64,000 nucleotides of DNA from assembly GCA_045637775.1 (NCBI GenBank), contig JAZUAC010000014.1, positions 1 through 64,000 on the forward strand. Reading direction: 5' to 3'. Under the pieces are notes generated by a model. That model was not told where the DNA came from and searched no databases. It was given only the letters and a program-made list of their open reading frames with translations. Shown piece after piece: positions 50,800 to 59,326 of this stretch. Both the position numbers and the translations under genes were made by a program. This DNA comes from UMGS172 sp045637775. GTDB lineage: Bacteria > Bacillota > Clostridia > Oscillospirales > Acutalibacteraceae. How positions within the stretch are numbered: position 1 is the stretch's first letter; each line of letters begins with the position of its first letter.

Positions 50800-50832
50800 A
50801 GGCTCCCCTTGAAAATGCAAGGGGAGCTGTTT
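50800..50832. terminator. Bidirectional terminator
   Basis: GCTCCCCTTG (50802-50811) and CAAGGGGAGC (50818-50827) form a perfect 10-bp stem with an AAAATG loop. T-rich flanks on both sides suit the converging GH13 and M14 genes; the minus-strand tail (CCTTTTTC) is the stronger. Confidence 0.8.
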
Positions 50833-50867
50833 GCTTTGTGGGGAGGGGGTTTTAGTTAAATGTTCCC

Positions 50868-51770
50868 TCACATCAACAACCCCAACATCATCATTTCCTT
50901 GACCTGTTGGTATATCGTTTCGCTGTCGGTGGGTGGCAATGGGTTTTGACCGCGACCCAGTTCGATAGTGAACCCCGGTCGGCGGAAGGTTTCAATAAAC
51001 CAATCCTTAAATCCGCCACCAACCGCCAAGGGTGTGGGCACATCCAGAGCATAGCCTGACGATGCCGCAAAAATCTCGGCCATTTTCTGACCGCGGTGGG
51101 TGTTTATGCCGTTGTAGTCCCAATAAATGACCTCACCTTGGGAATGAAAACACATAACATAACGGATGTTGACCTTTTTGCAAAGGTCAACCAATGCAAC
51201 CGTTTCGGGCTCGGAATGAGGCTTTGTACCGCCAAAACGGGTTGGCCCGGGGCCGTAAAACCCGTGTTCGCGTTCAAGCTCATGCAGTTGTTCCCACCCT
51301 GCATCAAAATTATGGTTAAGGTCAACACCGCGGGCGTTGGCATTCCAATGGGTAAAATCGCCGTTACAAAGTTTGTAAAGCCTGCCTGCAAGGTCGCCGC
51401 AACCCTTTGCCCCTTTAAGTGAAATTTCGCAACCGTCGGGGTTGCAAAGCGGCATAAACAAAACCCCTTTGCCGTAAAGTGCGCGGTGTGCATCCACACC
51501 CGCAACCTTTCCTCCAACGCGCAAAGCCTCGCAAAGCTCTTCAATAAATCTAAGCAAAATATTGGCAGTGAGTCGTTCACTTCCGTGAATAGCGGCGGTG
51601 TAAAGTATGTAATCGGCACCTTTTCCAAGTCGCAAAAGCTTTATATCCCTGCCCATAACGGTCTTTCCTGCCGACCCCAATTTCAAAAACGGATATTTTT
51701 CGCTCAAGTTTCGTAAAACGCCCTCAAAACCATTGTAATCATAATCGATTTGTTTTATAATAGAATTCAT
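50868..51770 (-). CDS. M14 zinc carboxypeptidase
   Basis: A 300-residue M14 enzyme. Zinc ligands and catalytic residues are visible: AAIHGSE (HxxE), FHSQGE (second His) and TIELGRG (catalytic Glu). The closest named group is the gamma-D-glutamyl-diaminopimelate peptidase branch, which recycles or trims cell-wall peptides. No signal peptide is present. I use the ATG at 51770 because AAAAGGTG lies at proper spacing; an earlier frame to 51779 is less likely. Confidence 0.9.
   Translation of the reverse strand: MNSIIKQIDYDYNGFEGVLRNLSEKYPFLKLGSAGKTVMGRDIKLLRLGKGADYILYTAAIHGSERLTANILLRFIEELCEALRVGGKVAGVDAHRALYGKGVLFMPLCNPDGCEISLKGAKGCGDLAGRLYKLCNGDFTHWNANARGVDLNHNFDAGWEQLHELEREHGFYGPGPTRFGGTKPHSEPETVALVDLCKKVNIRYVMCFHSQGEVIYWDYNGINTHRGQKMAEIFAASSGYALDVPTPLAVGGGFKDWFIETFRRPGFTIELGRGQNPLPPTDSETIYQQVKEMMMLGLLM
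51733..51761 (+). promoter_or_regulatory. Promoter of the NUDIX-deacetylase operon
   Basis: TTGTAA (51733-51738), 17 bp, TATAAT (51756-51761). It lies inside the first codons of the divergent M14 gene. Confidence 0.72.
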
Positions 51771-51839
51771 AAACAACACCTTTTCTTGAGGTAAAATGCA
51801 GTCCTCTATATGAAAAGGTATTCAAAACGGAGTGATAAT

Positions 51840-52385
51840 ATGAATCTAACCGAAAAAGCAGTTTCCGAGTGCTACAAATACCGTGGCAGAATCATCAACC
51901 TGCGTGTTGACGAGGCGCTTTTGCCCAACGGTACTGTTGCCACGCGTGAGGTGGTTGAGCACAACGGCGGTGTTTGTGTTGTGGCGTTGACCGAAAATGA
52001 CGAGGTTTATCTCGTCAAGCAGTTCCGCTACCCTTATAAAGAGGTTATTTATGAGATTCCTGCAGGCAAGCGTGACGGTGACGAGGACCCGATGCTTGGT
52101 GCTATCCGCGAACTTAAAGAAGAAACAGGCACCACCGCCGAGACCATAATCCCCATAGGCGAGCTTTATCCCACACCCGGTTATTGCGGTGAGATTATCT
52201 ATATGTTTGCCGCAAAGGGTCTCAAAGAAGGCGAGCAGGACTTGGATGAGGATGAGTTTTTGCTTGCCGAGAAGATACCGCTTGAAAAGGTTATAGACAT
52301 GATTCTTTCGGGCGAAATCAAGGATGCCAAAACCCAGGCGGCGGTGCTTAAAATTGCCGAAATGAAGCGTCGCGGTGAGTTTTAA
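51840..52385 (+). CDS. NUDIX hydrolase, ADP-ribose pyrophosphatase-like
   Basis: A 181-residue NUDIX enzyme. The Nudix box spans GKRDGDEDPMLGAIRELK to EETGTT, with the metal-binding REL-EETG core complete. The preceding beta strands (VYLVKQFRYPYKEVIYEIPAG) are characteristic of ADP-ribose diphosphatases such as NudF. The ATG at 51840 follows GGAGTGA; a frame from 51810 has no comparable site. It is followed at 22 bases by a deacetylase gene. Confidence 0.92.
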   Translation: MNLTEKAVSECYKYRGRIINLRVDEALLPNGTVATREVVEHNGGVCVVALTENDEVYLVKQFRYPYKEVIYEIPAGKRDGDEDPMLGAIRELKEETGTTAETIIPIGELYPTPGYCGEIIYMFAAKGLKEGEQDLDEDEFLLAEKIPLEKVIDMILSGEIKDAKTQAAVLKIAEMKRRGEF

Positions 52386-52406
52386 TCCATATTAAGGAGC
52401 AGTTTT

Positions 52407-53231
52407 ATGAATTATTATAAGATGATTTTTCCCAACGGCAAGGTGAAGGCTTTGACCTTCAGTTATGATGACGGCGTTGATGCCGACATTCGTCTTATTG
52501 AGATATTCAAGAAGAACGGACTTAAAGGCACATTCAACCTCAACGGCGGTCTGATGACGGGTGAGCAGGGCAAAAACGCAAGAAGACTTTCAGAGGATGA
52601 GTGCAAAGAGGTTTACGCTGACCCTGATGTTGAGGTTGCCTGCCACGCTTATACGCACCCCCATCTCGAAAAATGCGACCCTGCCGTTGCCCTTCATGAG
52701 ATTGTCACCGACCGACTGAAACTGGAAAAGCTGTTTGGTTGCGAGGTTCACGGAATGGCATATCCGTTCGGCACCTATTCAAATACAGTTTTGGACGCTT
52801 GCAGAATGGCAGGCATCTACTACTCACGCTCGGTCAAAAGCACATTGAGCTTTGATTTGCCGACCGAGTGGCTCACGTGGCACCCAACCTGCCACCACGT
52901 CAACTCCGAAATATTTAATCTTGCCGACAAATTCTTGAACGAAACGCCCAAGGGAAATCCTTGGTTGTTCTATGTTTGGGGTCATGCGTACGAATTTGAC
53001 CAACGCAACGATTGGGACAGAATGGAGCAATTCTGCGAAAAAGTTGGCGGCCATGACGATGTTTGGTATGCCACCAATATGGAAATTTATCTTTATTGCC
53101 GTGCGTTTAAACGTCTGCAATACTCGGCCGACGGTGAGATAATCCACAACCCGACATCCACCGAAATTTGGTTGTGCGACCGCAGAGGTAACGCATTCTC
53201 GATAGCCCCCGGCGAAACGGTAAAGCGATAA
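52407..53231 (+). CDS. Polysaccharide deacetylase-like (first copy)
   Basis: A 274-residue NodB-fold metal-dependent deacetylase. Key residues are D21-D22 in FSYDDG and H80-x3-H84 in CHAYTHPHL, the metal-binding triad. A MAYPFGTYS block (motif 3) follows. It has no signal peptide, so it acts in the cytoplasm, unlike wall-modifying PgdA-type enzymes; the substrate may be an imported or intermediate acetylated sugar. AAGGAG precedes the ATG. The paralog starts 13 bases after its stop. Confidence 0.85.
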   Translation: MNYYKMIFPNGKVKALTFSYDDGVDADIRLIEIFKKNGLKGTFNLNGGLMTGEQGKNARRLSEDECKEVYADPDVEVACHAYTHPHLEKCDPAVALHEIVTDRLKLEKLFGCEVHGMAYPFGTYSNTVLDACRMAGIYYSRSVKSTLSFDLPTEWLTWHPTCHHVNSEIFNLADKFLNETPKGNPWLFYVWGHAYEFDQRNDWDRMEQFCEKVGGHDDVWYATNMEIYLYCRAFKRLQYSADGEIIHNPTSTEIWLCDRRGNAFSIAPGETVKR

Positions 53232-53244
53232 GGAGGACGGCGTA

Positions 53245-54081
53245 ATGGTAAGAAAATATATGCGATTCCCCGGCGGTTTGGGCAAAGCCGTCACTTTAAG
53301 CTATGATGACGGTGTTCAGCAGGATATCCCGATGATTGCTTTGATGAAAAAATACGGCGTTAAGGGAACATTTAACCTTAACAGCGCAAGATTTATCACC
53401 CGTGACCATGTTTATCCCGAAGGTAAGGTTTGGCGCGCCATGATTGACGAGGACGTCCAGCCGACCTATTCCGACCCAATTTGCAGTGTTGCAACCCATT
53501 CGGCTCATCATCCGACCTTGCTTAATATGTCAAAGGCTGAAATTGCCCAAGAGATTTTGTCCGACCGCATTGCGTTGGAAAACCTTTTCGGCAAGGTTAT
53601 CACGGGTCACGCTATCCCTAACGGTCCTTATGACGAAACCACCATTGAGGTTGGCAAAATGTGTGGGCTCAAGTTTATGCGCACCACCAAGTCCACCCAA
53701 AGCTATAAATACCCCAAGAGCTTAATGCCGCTTGACCCCACCTGCGCACATTCTGACCCATATTTGATGGAGTTGACCGAAAAATTCCTTGACGACAGCC
53801 CTAAAGAAGACCCGTTTTTGTTCTACCTTTGGGGTCACACCTACACCTTTGAGGGTGACAACAACTGGTACATCATTGAGGATTTTATGAAGGCCGTTTC
53901 GGGCAAAGATGATATTTGGTTTGCCACTAACGATGAGATTTTTGATTATGCCGAAAAATTCGCACAACTTGAATGTTCTGCCAACGGACACATTGTTTCC
54001 AATCCCACCGATACCGATATTTGGTTTTTTGCAGGCGGACAGACACGCTGTGTAAAATCGGGTGAAACCATTAAAATTTAA
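53245..54081 (+). CDS. Polysaccharide deacetylase-like (second copy)
   Basis: A 278-residue tandem paralog of the preceding gene with the same layout: D21-D22 in LSYDDG, H85-x3-H89 in THSAHHP, and AIPNGPYD in place of the PFG block. The C-terminal halves align block by block (FLFYLWGHTYTF, IWFATNDEI, NPTDTDIW). The changed PFG block suggests different specificity. GGAGG precedes the ATG. No signal peptide is present. Confidence 0.85.
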   Translation: MVRKYMRFPGGLGKAVTLSYDDGVQQDIPMIALMKKYGVKGTFNLNSARFITRDHVYPEGKVWRAMIDEDVQPTYSDPICSVATHSAHHPTLLNMSKAEIAQEILSDRIALENLFGKVITGHAIPNGPYDETTIEVGKMCGLKFMRTTKSTQSYKYPKSLMPLDPTCAHSDPYLMELTEKFLDDSPKEDPFLFYLWGHTYTFEGDNNWYIIEDFMKAVSGKDDIWFATNDEIFDYAEKFAQLECSANGHIVSNPTDTDIWFFAGGQTRCVKSGETIKI

Positions 54082-54089
54082 CACAACAC

Positions 54090-54130
54090 AAAAAACCCAC
54101 CCCGAGTCCAAGACTCGGGGTGGGTTGATT
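54090..54130. terminator. Perfect 15-bp bidirectional terminator
   Basis: AACCCACCCCGAGTC (54094-54108) pairs perfectly with 54112-54126 around a CAA loop, with an A-run before and a T-rich stretch after. Confidence 0.85.
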
Positions 54131-54141
54131 TTGATTACCTA

Positions 54142-55590
54142 TCAAAACTTATCAACAATACCCACAACGAACAAAATTGCAATGATTACGGGAAGGATAA
54201 AGGTCATATACAAACGCATCCAATTCTTGACCTTCAAGCCCTTGCCGGTGTTGGCTTCGTCGGTAAAGTTCTTCCAACCCCAGCCGTAGCGGGTGGTACA
54301 GAACAAAACATAAAGCAACGAACCAATCGGTAAAAGAACATTGGAAACAGCAAAATCCTCAAGGTCGAGAATGTTGGTACCTGCGCCCAACGGATTGAAG
54401 TCGGACAAAACATTGAAGCCCAATACACAAGGCAACGACAAAGCAAACAAAGCAACGCCGTTGATAAGGCAGGCCTTTTTGCGAGTCCATTTAAACATAT
54501 CCTGCGTGCAGGCCACAATGTTTTCGAAAACTGCCAAAACGGTGGACAGTGCGGCAAACGACATGAACACGAAGAACAAGCTTCCCCAAAGACCGCCCAA
54601 GGGGATTTTGGCAAACATGGTGGGCAGAGTCTCGAAAATAAGTGAGGGTCCGGCATCAACATCAATTCCATAGGCAATGCAAGCAGGGAAAATGATGAGA
54701 CCCGATGTTATTGCAACAAAGGTGTCCAAAGCAGCAATTCTGACCGATTCGCCCATGAGTGAACGGTCTTTTCCGAGATAGCTTCCGAAGATAGCCATCG
54801 AACCGATACCAAGACTCAAAGTAAAGAATGCCTGGTTCATTGCGGCAACAATAACCTTGCCAACACCCGCATTCTTGAGGTTTTCAAGACTCGGCATGAG
54901 GTAGAATTTCAAGCCTTCGGCGCCGCCTTCCATAAAGCAGCTGTTAATAGCAAGCGCAACCATAATGGCTATGAGTGCCAGCATCATATACTTGCTGACG
55001 CGTTCAAGACCCTTTTGCAGGCTGAACGAACAAACCACCGCACCGATCAAAACGGCAATACCCATGAACAGAATCAAGCCCCATGGATCGGACACCATAT
55101 CACCGAAAGAAGCCTTTGAAGCAACATAGTCAGGGTCGATGCTTTCAATCGGCTTGCCGTCTTTGATGTAGCTTTCTGCAATACTTCCAAGTGCCGAGGA
55201 ATAGGATTCTGCCGAAACATCGTGAATGCTGTTGGACGACATTTTGACAAAATACTGCATCATCCAACCCGTGACGGTGGTGTAGAACATCATCAAAAGG
55301 TAACTACCGATGAGTGCAGCTTTGCCATGAGCCTGCCAAACCGGTTTTTTGGGTGCCAATGCACTATGCATTGCGGCAGGGCTTTTTTGTGCTGCACGAC
55401 CGATGGAAAACTCCATAGTCATGACGGGCACACCCATCACAATAAGGAAAAACAGATAAATCAGAACGAAGATACCGCCACCATTTTGACCGACCATGCT
55501 CGGAAATTTCCAAACATTGCCGATACCGATAGCGCATCCCGCACTAAGTAATATGAAGCCTAAACGGCTTCCCAAGCGTTCTCTTGACAA
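54142..55590 (-). CDS. NSS-family sodium-dependent transporter
   Basis: A 482-residue sodium symporter of the neurotransmitter:sodium symporter family (LeuT fold, amino-acid type substrates). The N-terminal signature SAGCAIGIGNVWKFP carries the sodium site of helix 1, followed by GGGIFVLIYL and VMTMEFSIGR; about twelve helices follow. The frame opens with TTG at 55590; GGAGGGG lies upstream at good spacing, and the SRERLGSRLG start matches family N-termini. Single-gene unit. Confidence 0.93.
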   Translation of the reverse strand: MSRERLGSRLGFILLSAGCAIGIGNVWKFPSMVGQNGGGIFVLIYLFFLIVMGVPVMTMEFSIGRAAQKSPAAMHSALAPKKPVWQAHGKAALIGSYLLMMFYTTVTGWMMQYFVKMSSNSIHDVSAESYSSALGSIAESYIKDGKPIESIDPDYVASKASFGDMVSDPWGLILFMGIAVLIGAVVCSFSLQKGLERVSKYMMLALIAIMVALAINSCFMEGGAEGLKFYLMPSLENLKNAGVGKVIVAAMNQAFFTLSLGIGSMAIFGSYLGKDRSLMGESVRIAALDTFVAITSGLIIFPACIAYGIDVDAGPSLIFETLPTMFAKIPLGGLWGSLFFVFMSFAALSTVLAVFENIVACTQDMFKWTRKKACLINGVALFALSLPCVLGFNVLSDFNPLGAGTNILDLEDFAVSNVLLPIGSLLYVLFCTTRYGWGWKNFTDEANTGKGLKVKNWMRLYMTFILPVIIAILFVVGIVDKF

Positions 55591-55667
55591 ACAAACCCCT
55601 CCAAAGACTTACGAATAAATAATTATACCACTATAATACAACATTCAACATCCCGAGTCAATAAAAT

Positions 55668-55850
55668 TCACAGTTTTTTAGGGCGCCGTTTCGAACAATC
55701 GGTCTCGCCTGTCTCGTATATGGAATATCCCGTTTGTGGCATCCCCAAAATTTTAGCCATTTGTGTTTGATTCAGGTCCTTGTCGTTGCGCAAACCCCGT
55801 AGTCGTTGATGCAGAGCACGCCTATGAAATATTACACTTTCACCGCTATT
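55668..55850 (-). pseudogene. HTH regulator remnant
   Basis: The minus-strand frame ending with TGA at 55668-55670 reads RLRGLRNDKDLNQTQMA, then ILGMPQTGYSIYETGET, the first helices of an XRE-type HTH. It then runs into SKRRPKKL and stops, so the last helices are missing. Upstream residues carry no recognisable start. It is most likely a decayed repressor gene, on the strand opposite the lipoprotein remnant. Confidence 0.6.
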
Positions 55851-55867
55851 TAATCTGTTTCAGGGTA

Positions 55868-55895
55868 TTGACATTTAACCTAAAACGGGTAATAC
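55868..55895 (+). promoter_or_regulatory. Promoter of the lipoprotein remnant
   Basis: TTGACA (55868-55873), 16 bp, TAATAC (55890-55895). Confidence 0.5.
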
Positions 55896-55945
55896 TGCAG
55901 ATATACGTGCTGTATTAAATGGCATTGAGAAAGGATGAATAGAAA

Positions 55946-56059
55946 ATGAAGAAACTTTTTACGTTATTTCTTGTTTTATTAATGGTTTTGTCAGTGGTCG
56001 GTTGTGGCTCGGACAGCGATGATACAGCCACCAACTCGGTCAGCAACAGTATTTGTTAA
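55946..56059 (+). pseudogene. Truncated lipoprotein gene
   Basis: A 37-residue frame starting MKKLFTLFLVLLM with lipobox VVGC and a short Ser/Asp/Thr-rich segment, then TAA. Normal lipoproteins of this form continue into a folded domain, which is absent. AAGGATG lies upstream and a promoter precedes it, so a processed lipopeptide could still be made. Most simply it is the 5' remnant of a deleted gene. It is too short to assign a role. Confidence 0.55.
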
Positions 56060-56086
56060 ACTTTTGTCAAATTTTCAGAAAACCTA

Positions 56087-56115
56087 TTGATTTTTTGAAA
56101 TTTTGCGTGTATAAT
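56087..56115 (+). promoter_or_regulatory. Promoter of the Crp-type gene
   Basis: TTGATT (56087-56092), 17 bp, TATAAT (56110-56115), 43 bp before the start codon. Confidence 0.8.
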
Positions 56116-56158
56116 GTGTGTAAAGTGTACCAAATGAGACACTTTTAGAGGTGAAATA

Positions 56159-56758
56159 ATGAATTGTTTTTTGTTTTCGGGGTTGAGCGAAGCCGAAATT
56201 TCCGAAATCGTTGCCAAGCTCCAACCGCCTGTTTCGGCGCAAAAAGGTGCCGAGCTTTACCGAACGGGACTTATCGGCATAATCATGTCGGGCAGTGCCA
56301 AGGTCTGCCGAATGGGTGACACGGGCAATGCCGTCACCGTCCGCAGTATGACCGCGGGTGAGGTTTTCGGTGTGGCAAGCGTTTTCGGTGAATGGAAGCA
56401 GGGCAAAAGCAGTATAGTTGCCAAAACCGAATGCGTTTGTTTGTACGCATCGGAGGATGAACTGAAATGCATTTTTGAGCAGTTCCCCAAAGTTGCCGTC
56501 AACTATATCTCCTTTTTGTCCGACCGCATAAGGTTTTTGAACCGCCGAGTCGATGCTTTTTCAGCAGGCAGTGCGGTGCAAAAGCTGTACGAATATCTTG
56601 TGTCGCAGGCTACAGACGGTGTTGTGACCCTTGATTTCGGTCTTGCCGAGCTGGCTCGCCGACTTAAAATGGGTAGGTCAAGTCTTTACAGAAGCCTTGA
56701 GGTCTTAGAGGAAAGCGGACTTGTGACCCGAAACAAAAATACATACACTGTAAAATAA
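56159..56758 (+). CDS. Crp/Fnr-family regulator
   Basis: A 199-residue regulator with a cyclic-nucleotide-binding-like N-terminal beta roll (residues 1-115, GIIMSGSAKVCRMG and AGEVFGVASVFG) and a winged HTH at the C-terminus (LAELARRLKMGRSSLYRSLEVLEESGLV). There is no N-terminal cysteine group, so an FNR iron-sulfur sensor is unlikely. The ligand is unknown. It precedes an ABC importer by 35 bases and probably controls it. GAGGTG precedes the ATG. Confidence 0.9.
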   Translation: MNCFLFSGLSEAEISEIVAKLQPPVSAQKGAELYRTGLIGIIMSGSAKVCRMGDTGNAVTVRSMTAGEVFGVASVFGEWKQGKSSIVAKTECVCLYASEDELKCIFEQFPKVAVNYISFLSDRIRFLNRRVDAFSAGSAVQKLYEYLVSQATDGVVTLDFGLAELARRLKMGRSSLYRSLEVLEESGLVTRNKNTYTVK

Positions 56759-56793
56759 TCACCTTGACTAATTTTCCTTGGGAGGAATAAAAA

Positions 56794-57807
56794 ATGAAAA
56801 AATTATCAAAAATCATAAGCCTTATGCTGGTTCTTTTGCTCACTTTTGGGCTCACTGCCTGCGGTGACTCGGCAAAGGATAAGGACGCAGCTTCGACCAA
56901 CCAAGAGACTTACACCGCCGTTGATATGACGGTTGCTTGCATGACCGGTCCCACAGGTGTTGGCATGGCAAAGCTCATGGCCGATTCGGCTGCTAAAAAC
57001 ACCGCTAATAACTACACCTTCACCGTGGCCTCTGCCGCAACCGAGATTAACGCCAAGTTTATCAAGGGCGAGATAAATATTGCCTCGGTTCCCACCAATG
57101 TTGCCGCAACTCTTTACAACAAGACCGGTGGCAAGGTCAGAATGCTGGCCGTCAACACCTACGGCGTTTTGTCGATTCTTGAAAAGGGCGATTCCATCAA
57201 GTCGATAGCCGACCTCAAGGGCAAGACCATCTACTCCACAGGCAAGGGCCAGAACCCCGAGTTTATCTTTAAATATATTTTGGAAAAGAACGGACTTGAC
57301 CCCGAAAAGGATGTCACCATCAACTTTGTTTCAAGTGAAGAGCTGGTTGCCAAGCTTATCAGCGGCGAGGCTGAAATAGGTCTTGCACCCGAGCCTGCCG
57401 CAACCACCGTTATGGTTAAAAACACCGCACTCAAAAGAGCTTTGAGCATCAATGACGAGTGGGCCAAGGTTTCGGATACCCAGCTTATGATGGGTTGCGT
57501 TATCGCTTTGGATTCCTATATTGAGAAAAACCCCAAGGCTGTCGAAAAGTTCCTCGAGGAATATCAGAAGTCTATCGAGTTTGCCAAGACCAATGTTGAC
57601 GAGGCTGCAAAGCACTGTGCAACCTATAAGATAACCGCCTCGGAGGCTATTGCCAAAAAGGCTATTCCCACCTGCAATCTGTGCTATGTCACAGGTAACG
57701 ACATGAAAACCAATGTAAACGGTTACTTCAACGTACTTTTCACCGCAAATAAGGATTCTATCGGAGGAGCGATGCCGAAGGATGACCTCTATTACAACGC
57801 AAAGTAA
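56794..57807 (+). CDS. ABC importer solute-binding lipoprotein
   Basis: A 337-residue lipoprotein with signal peptide and lipobox LTAC, then a type II periplasmic-binding fold of the NMT1/SsuA sort: CMTGPTGVGMAKLM, a block with IASVPTNVAATLY, LKGKTIYSTGKGQNPEF and GEAEIGLAPEPAATT. Family members bind thiamine precursors, sulfonates, nitrate or riboflavin-like ligands; sequence does not choose among them. GGGAGG precedes the ATG. The permease gene overlaps its end by 26 bases. Confidence 0.88.
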   Translation: MKKLSKIISLMLVLLLTFGLTACGDSAKDKDAASTNQETYTAVDMTVACMTGPTGVGMAKLMADSAAKNTANNYTFTVASAATEINAKFIKGEINIASVPTNVAATLYNKTGGKVRMLAVNTYGVLSILEKGDSIKSIADLKGKTIYSTGKGQNPEFIFKYILEKNGLDPEKDVTINFVSSEELVAKLISGEAEIGLAPEPAATTVMVKNTALKRALSINDEWAKVSDTQLMMGCVIALDSYIEKNPKAVEKFLEEYQKSIEFAKTNVDEAAKHCATYKITASEAIAKKAIPTCNLCYVTGNDMKTNVNGYFNVLFTANKDSIGGAMPKDDLYYNAK

Positions 57808-58585
57808 GATTAAAAAAGTTTTATTAAAAATTTTAAAAATAATTATTGTGACCGCCTTCTGGATACTTGTCTGGGAGGCCGTGTCGCGTTTTGTCTCAAG
57901 GGACAATGAGCTGATGCTGTTGTTTTTGCCGAGTCCAAAAACCGTTTTTTCGACCTGGCTCGACATAGCATTCACCAACGAATACCTTTCGGCCGTTTGG
58001 GAAACGCTTTACCGTGTTTTTTCGGGATTTTTGTTAGGCGTGGTTTTGGGAATAGTTTCGGGTGTTGCAACGGCTTTTTCAAAGATTGTCGATATGTTTT
58101 TATCGCCCTTGATGAAGGTCATCCGTGCCGTACCCGTTGTTGCCATAACCATTTTGTTCTTCTCTCTTTTTGAAAGCGATGCACTGCCAACATCGGTCGT
58201 TATGCTTATGGTAGTGCCCTTGATTTGGCAAACGGTACACGACGGATTGAGTGCCGAAACCAAAGAGCTTTCGGAAATGGCAAAAATCTACCGCTTGAGC
58301 TCTCAGAAGGTGTTTTTCTACATCAAACTTCCTTCCATGCTGCCATCGTTATTGACCGCAACGGTCAACGCTTTGGGTCTTGCTTGGAAATCGGGTGTTG
58401 CTGCCGAAGTCATCTGCGAGCCTAATGTCGGCTTGGGTACGATACTTATTGAAGGCAAGGGCATGATAGATTTCAGCTCGGTTTACGCTGTCACCTTGAC
58501 AGTTGTGATTTTGAGTGTGATTATTGAAATACTGCTCAAAGCTCTTTGCAAACGGTTTATAGAAAGCAGGAGGAATGACGCATGA
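57782..58585 (+). CDS. ABC importer permease
   Basis: A 267-residue permease with about six helices and a BPD_transp_1 cytoplasmic loop (EMAKIYRLSSQKVFFYIKLP, the EAA motif). The family is that of SsuC/TauC. Its ATG lies inside the solute-binding gene, a 26-base overlap, and its stop overlaps the ATPase start as ATGA. This tight packing implies strict stoichiometry of the transporter. Confidence 0.9.
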   Translation: MTSITTQSKIKKVLLKILKIIIVTAFWILVWEAVSRFVSRDNELMLLFLPSPKTVFSTWLDIAFTNEYLSAVWETLYRVFSGFLLGVVLGIVSGVATAFSKIVDMFLSPLMKVIRAVPVVAITILFFSLFESDALPTSVVMLMVVPLIWQTVHDGLSAETKELSEMAKIYRLSSQKVFFYIKLPSMLPSLLTATVNALGLAWKSGVAAEVICEPNVGLGTILIEGKGMIDFSSVYAVTLTVVILSVIIEILLKALCKRFIESRRNDA

Positions 58586-59166
58586 TAGAACTGAAAAATG
58601 TCAATTTCTCCTATGAAGAGCAGGAAATTTTAAAGGACTTTAGCCTTAAAGTGGCTGACGGACAGTGTGTCTGCCTTAAAGGTCCCTCGGGATGCGGAAA
58701 AACCACAGTTTTAAGGCTTGCGATGGGTTTGATTTCGCCCGATTCGGGGTTGGTTTCAGGATGTGAAAAACCGTCGGTTGTGTTTCAGGAAGACCGATTG
58801 CTAAACGGTTTGACCCTTAAAACCAATGTGCTTTTGCCACCCTTGACCGAAGAGCAACAGACCAACGCCATTGAGCTTATTAAAGAGGCGGGGTTGTATG
58901 ATGCGCTGAACAAAAAGGTGCGTCATTTAAGCGGCGGTATGAAACGCCGCACCGCCATAGTGCGTGCCGTTGCTTTTCAAGGCGATGCCCTGATTTTGGA
59001 TGAGCCGTTTAACGGAATCGACCGCGAGAATAAACTCAAAATGGCCGAGATGATAAAACGGGAGTTTTTGCAAAAAGGCAAACCCGTTTTGATGGTGTCG
59101 CACGTCGACAGCGATGCCGAAATTTTGAACGCCACAATTTACGACTTCGAATCATCCTCCTCATAA
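58582..59166 (+). CDS. ABC importer ATPase, compact
   Basis: A 194-residue ATPase, shorter than the usual 240-260. The core is complete: Walker A GPSGCGKTT, Q-loop VVFQEDRL, signature LSGGM, Walker B ALILDEPF and switch His in MVSHVD. The missing length is at the C-terminus, where regulatory extensions lie in other members. It starts within the permease stop codon. A terminator follows. Confidence 0.92.
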   Translation: MIELKNVNFSYEEQEILKDFSLKVADGQCVCLKGPSGCGKTTVLRLAMGLISPDSGLVSGCEKPSVVFQEDRLLNGLTLKTNVLLPPLTEEQQTNAIELIKEAGLYDALNKKVRHLSGGMKRRTAIVRAVAFQGDALILDEPFNGIDRENKLKMAEMIKREFLQKGKPVLMVSHVDSDAEILNATIYDFESSSS

Positions 59167-59167
59167 A

Positions 59168-59212
59168 ATGACCGACCGTTCCGAAAATTTGGGACGGTCG
59201 GTCGCTTTTTAA
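59168..59212 (+). terminator. Terminator of the ABC importer operon
   Basis: GACCGACCGTTCC (59170-59182) pairs with GGGACGGTCGGTC (59191-59203) with one T-G pair, followed by GCTTTTT. Confidence 0.85.
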
Positions 59213-59232
59213 AGAAAGTTTATAAAATACTG

Positions 59233-59261
59233 TTGATTTAATTTGCCATAAAATGTATAAT
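59233..59261 (+). promoter_or_regulatory. Promoter of the YfhO gene
   Basis: TTGATT (59233-59238), 17 bp, TATAAT (59256-59261), about 65 bp before the start codon. Confidence 0.75.
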
Positions 59262-59326
59262 ATAAAATGATGTATTGTCGCTATACCAATTTAGATAAAT
59301 CAATAAACAATCAAGGAGAAGTTTTG

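Noticed and set aside
55668..55850. An intact small HTH repressor.
   Set aside because: The fold stops before its last helices and there is no clear start codon with a ribosome site.
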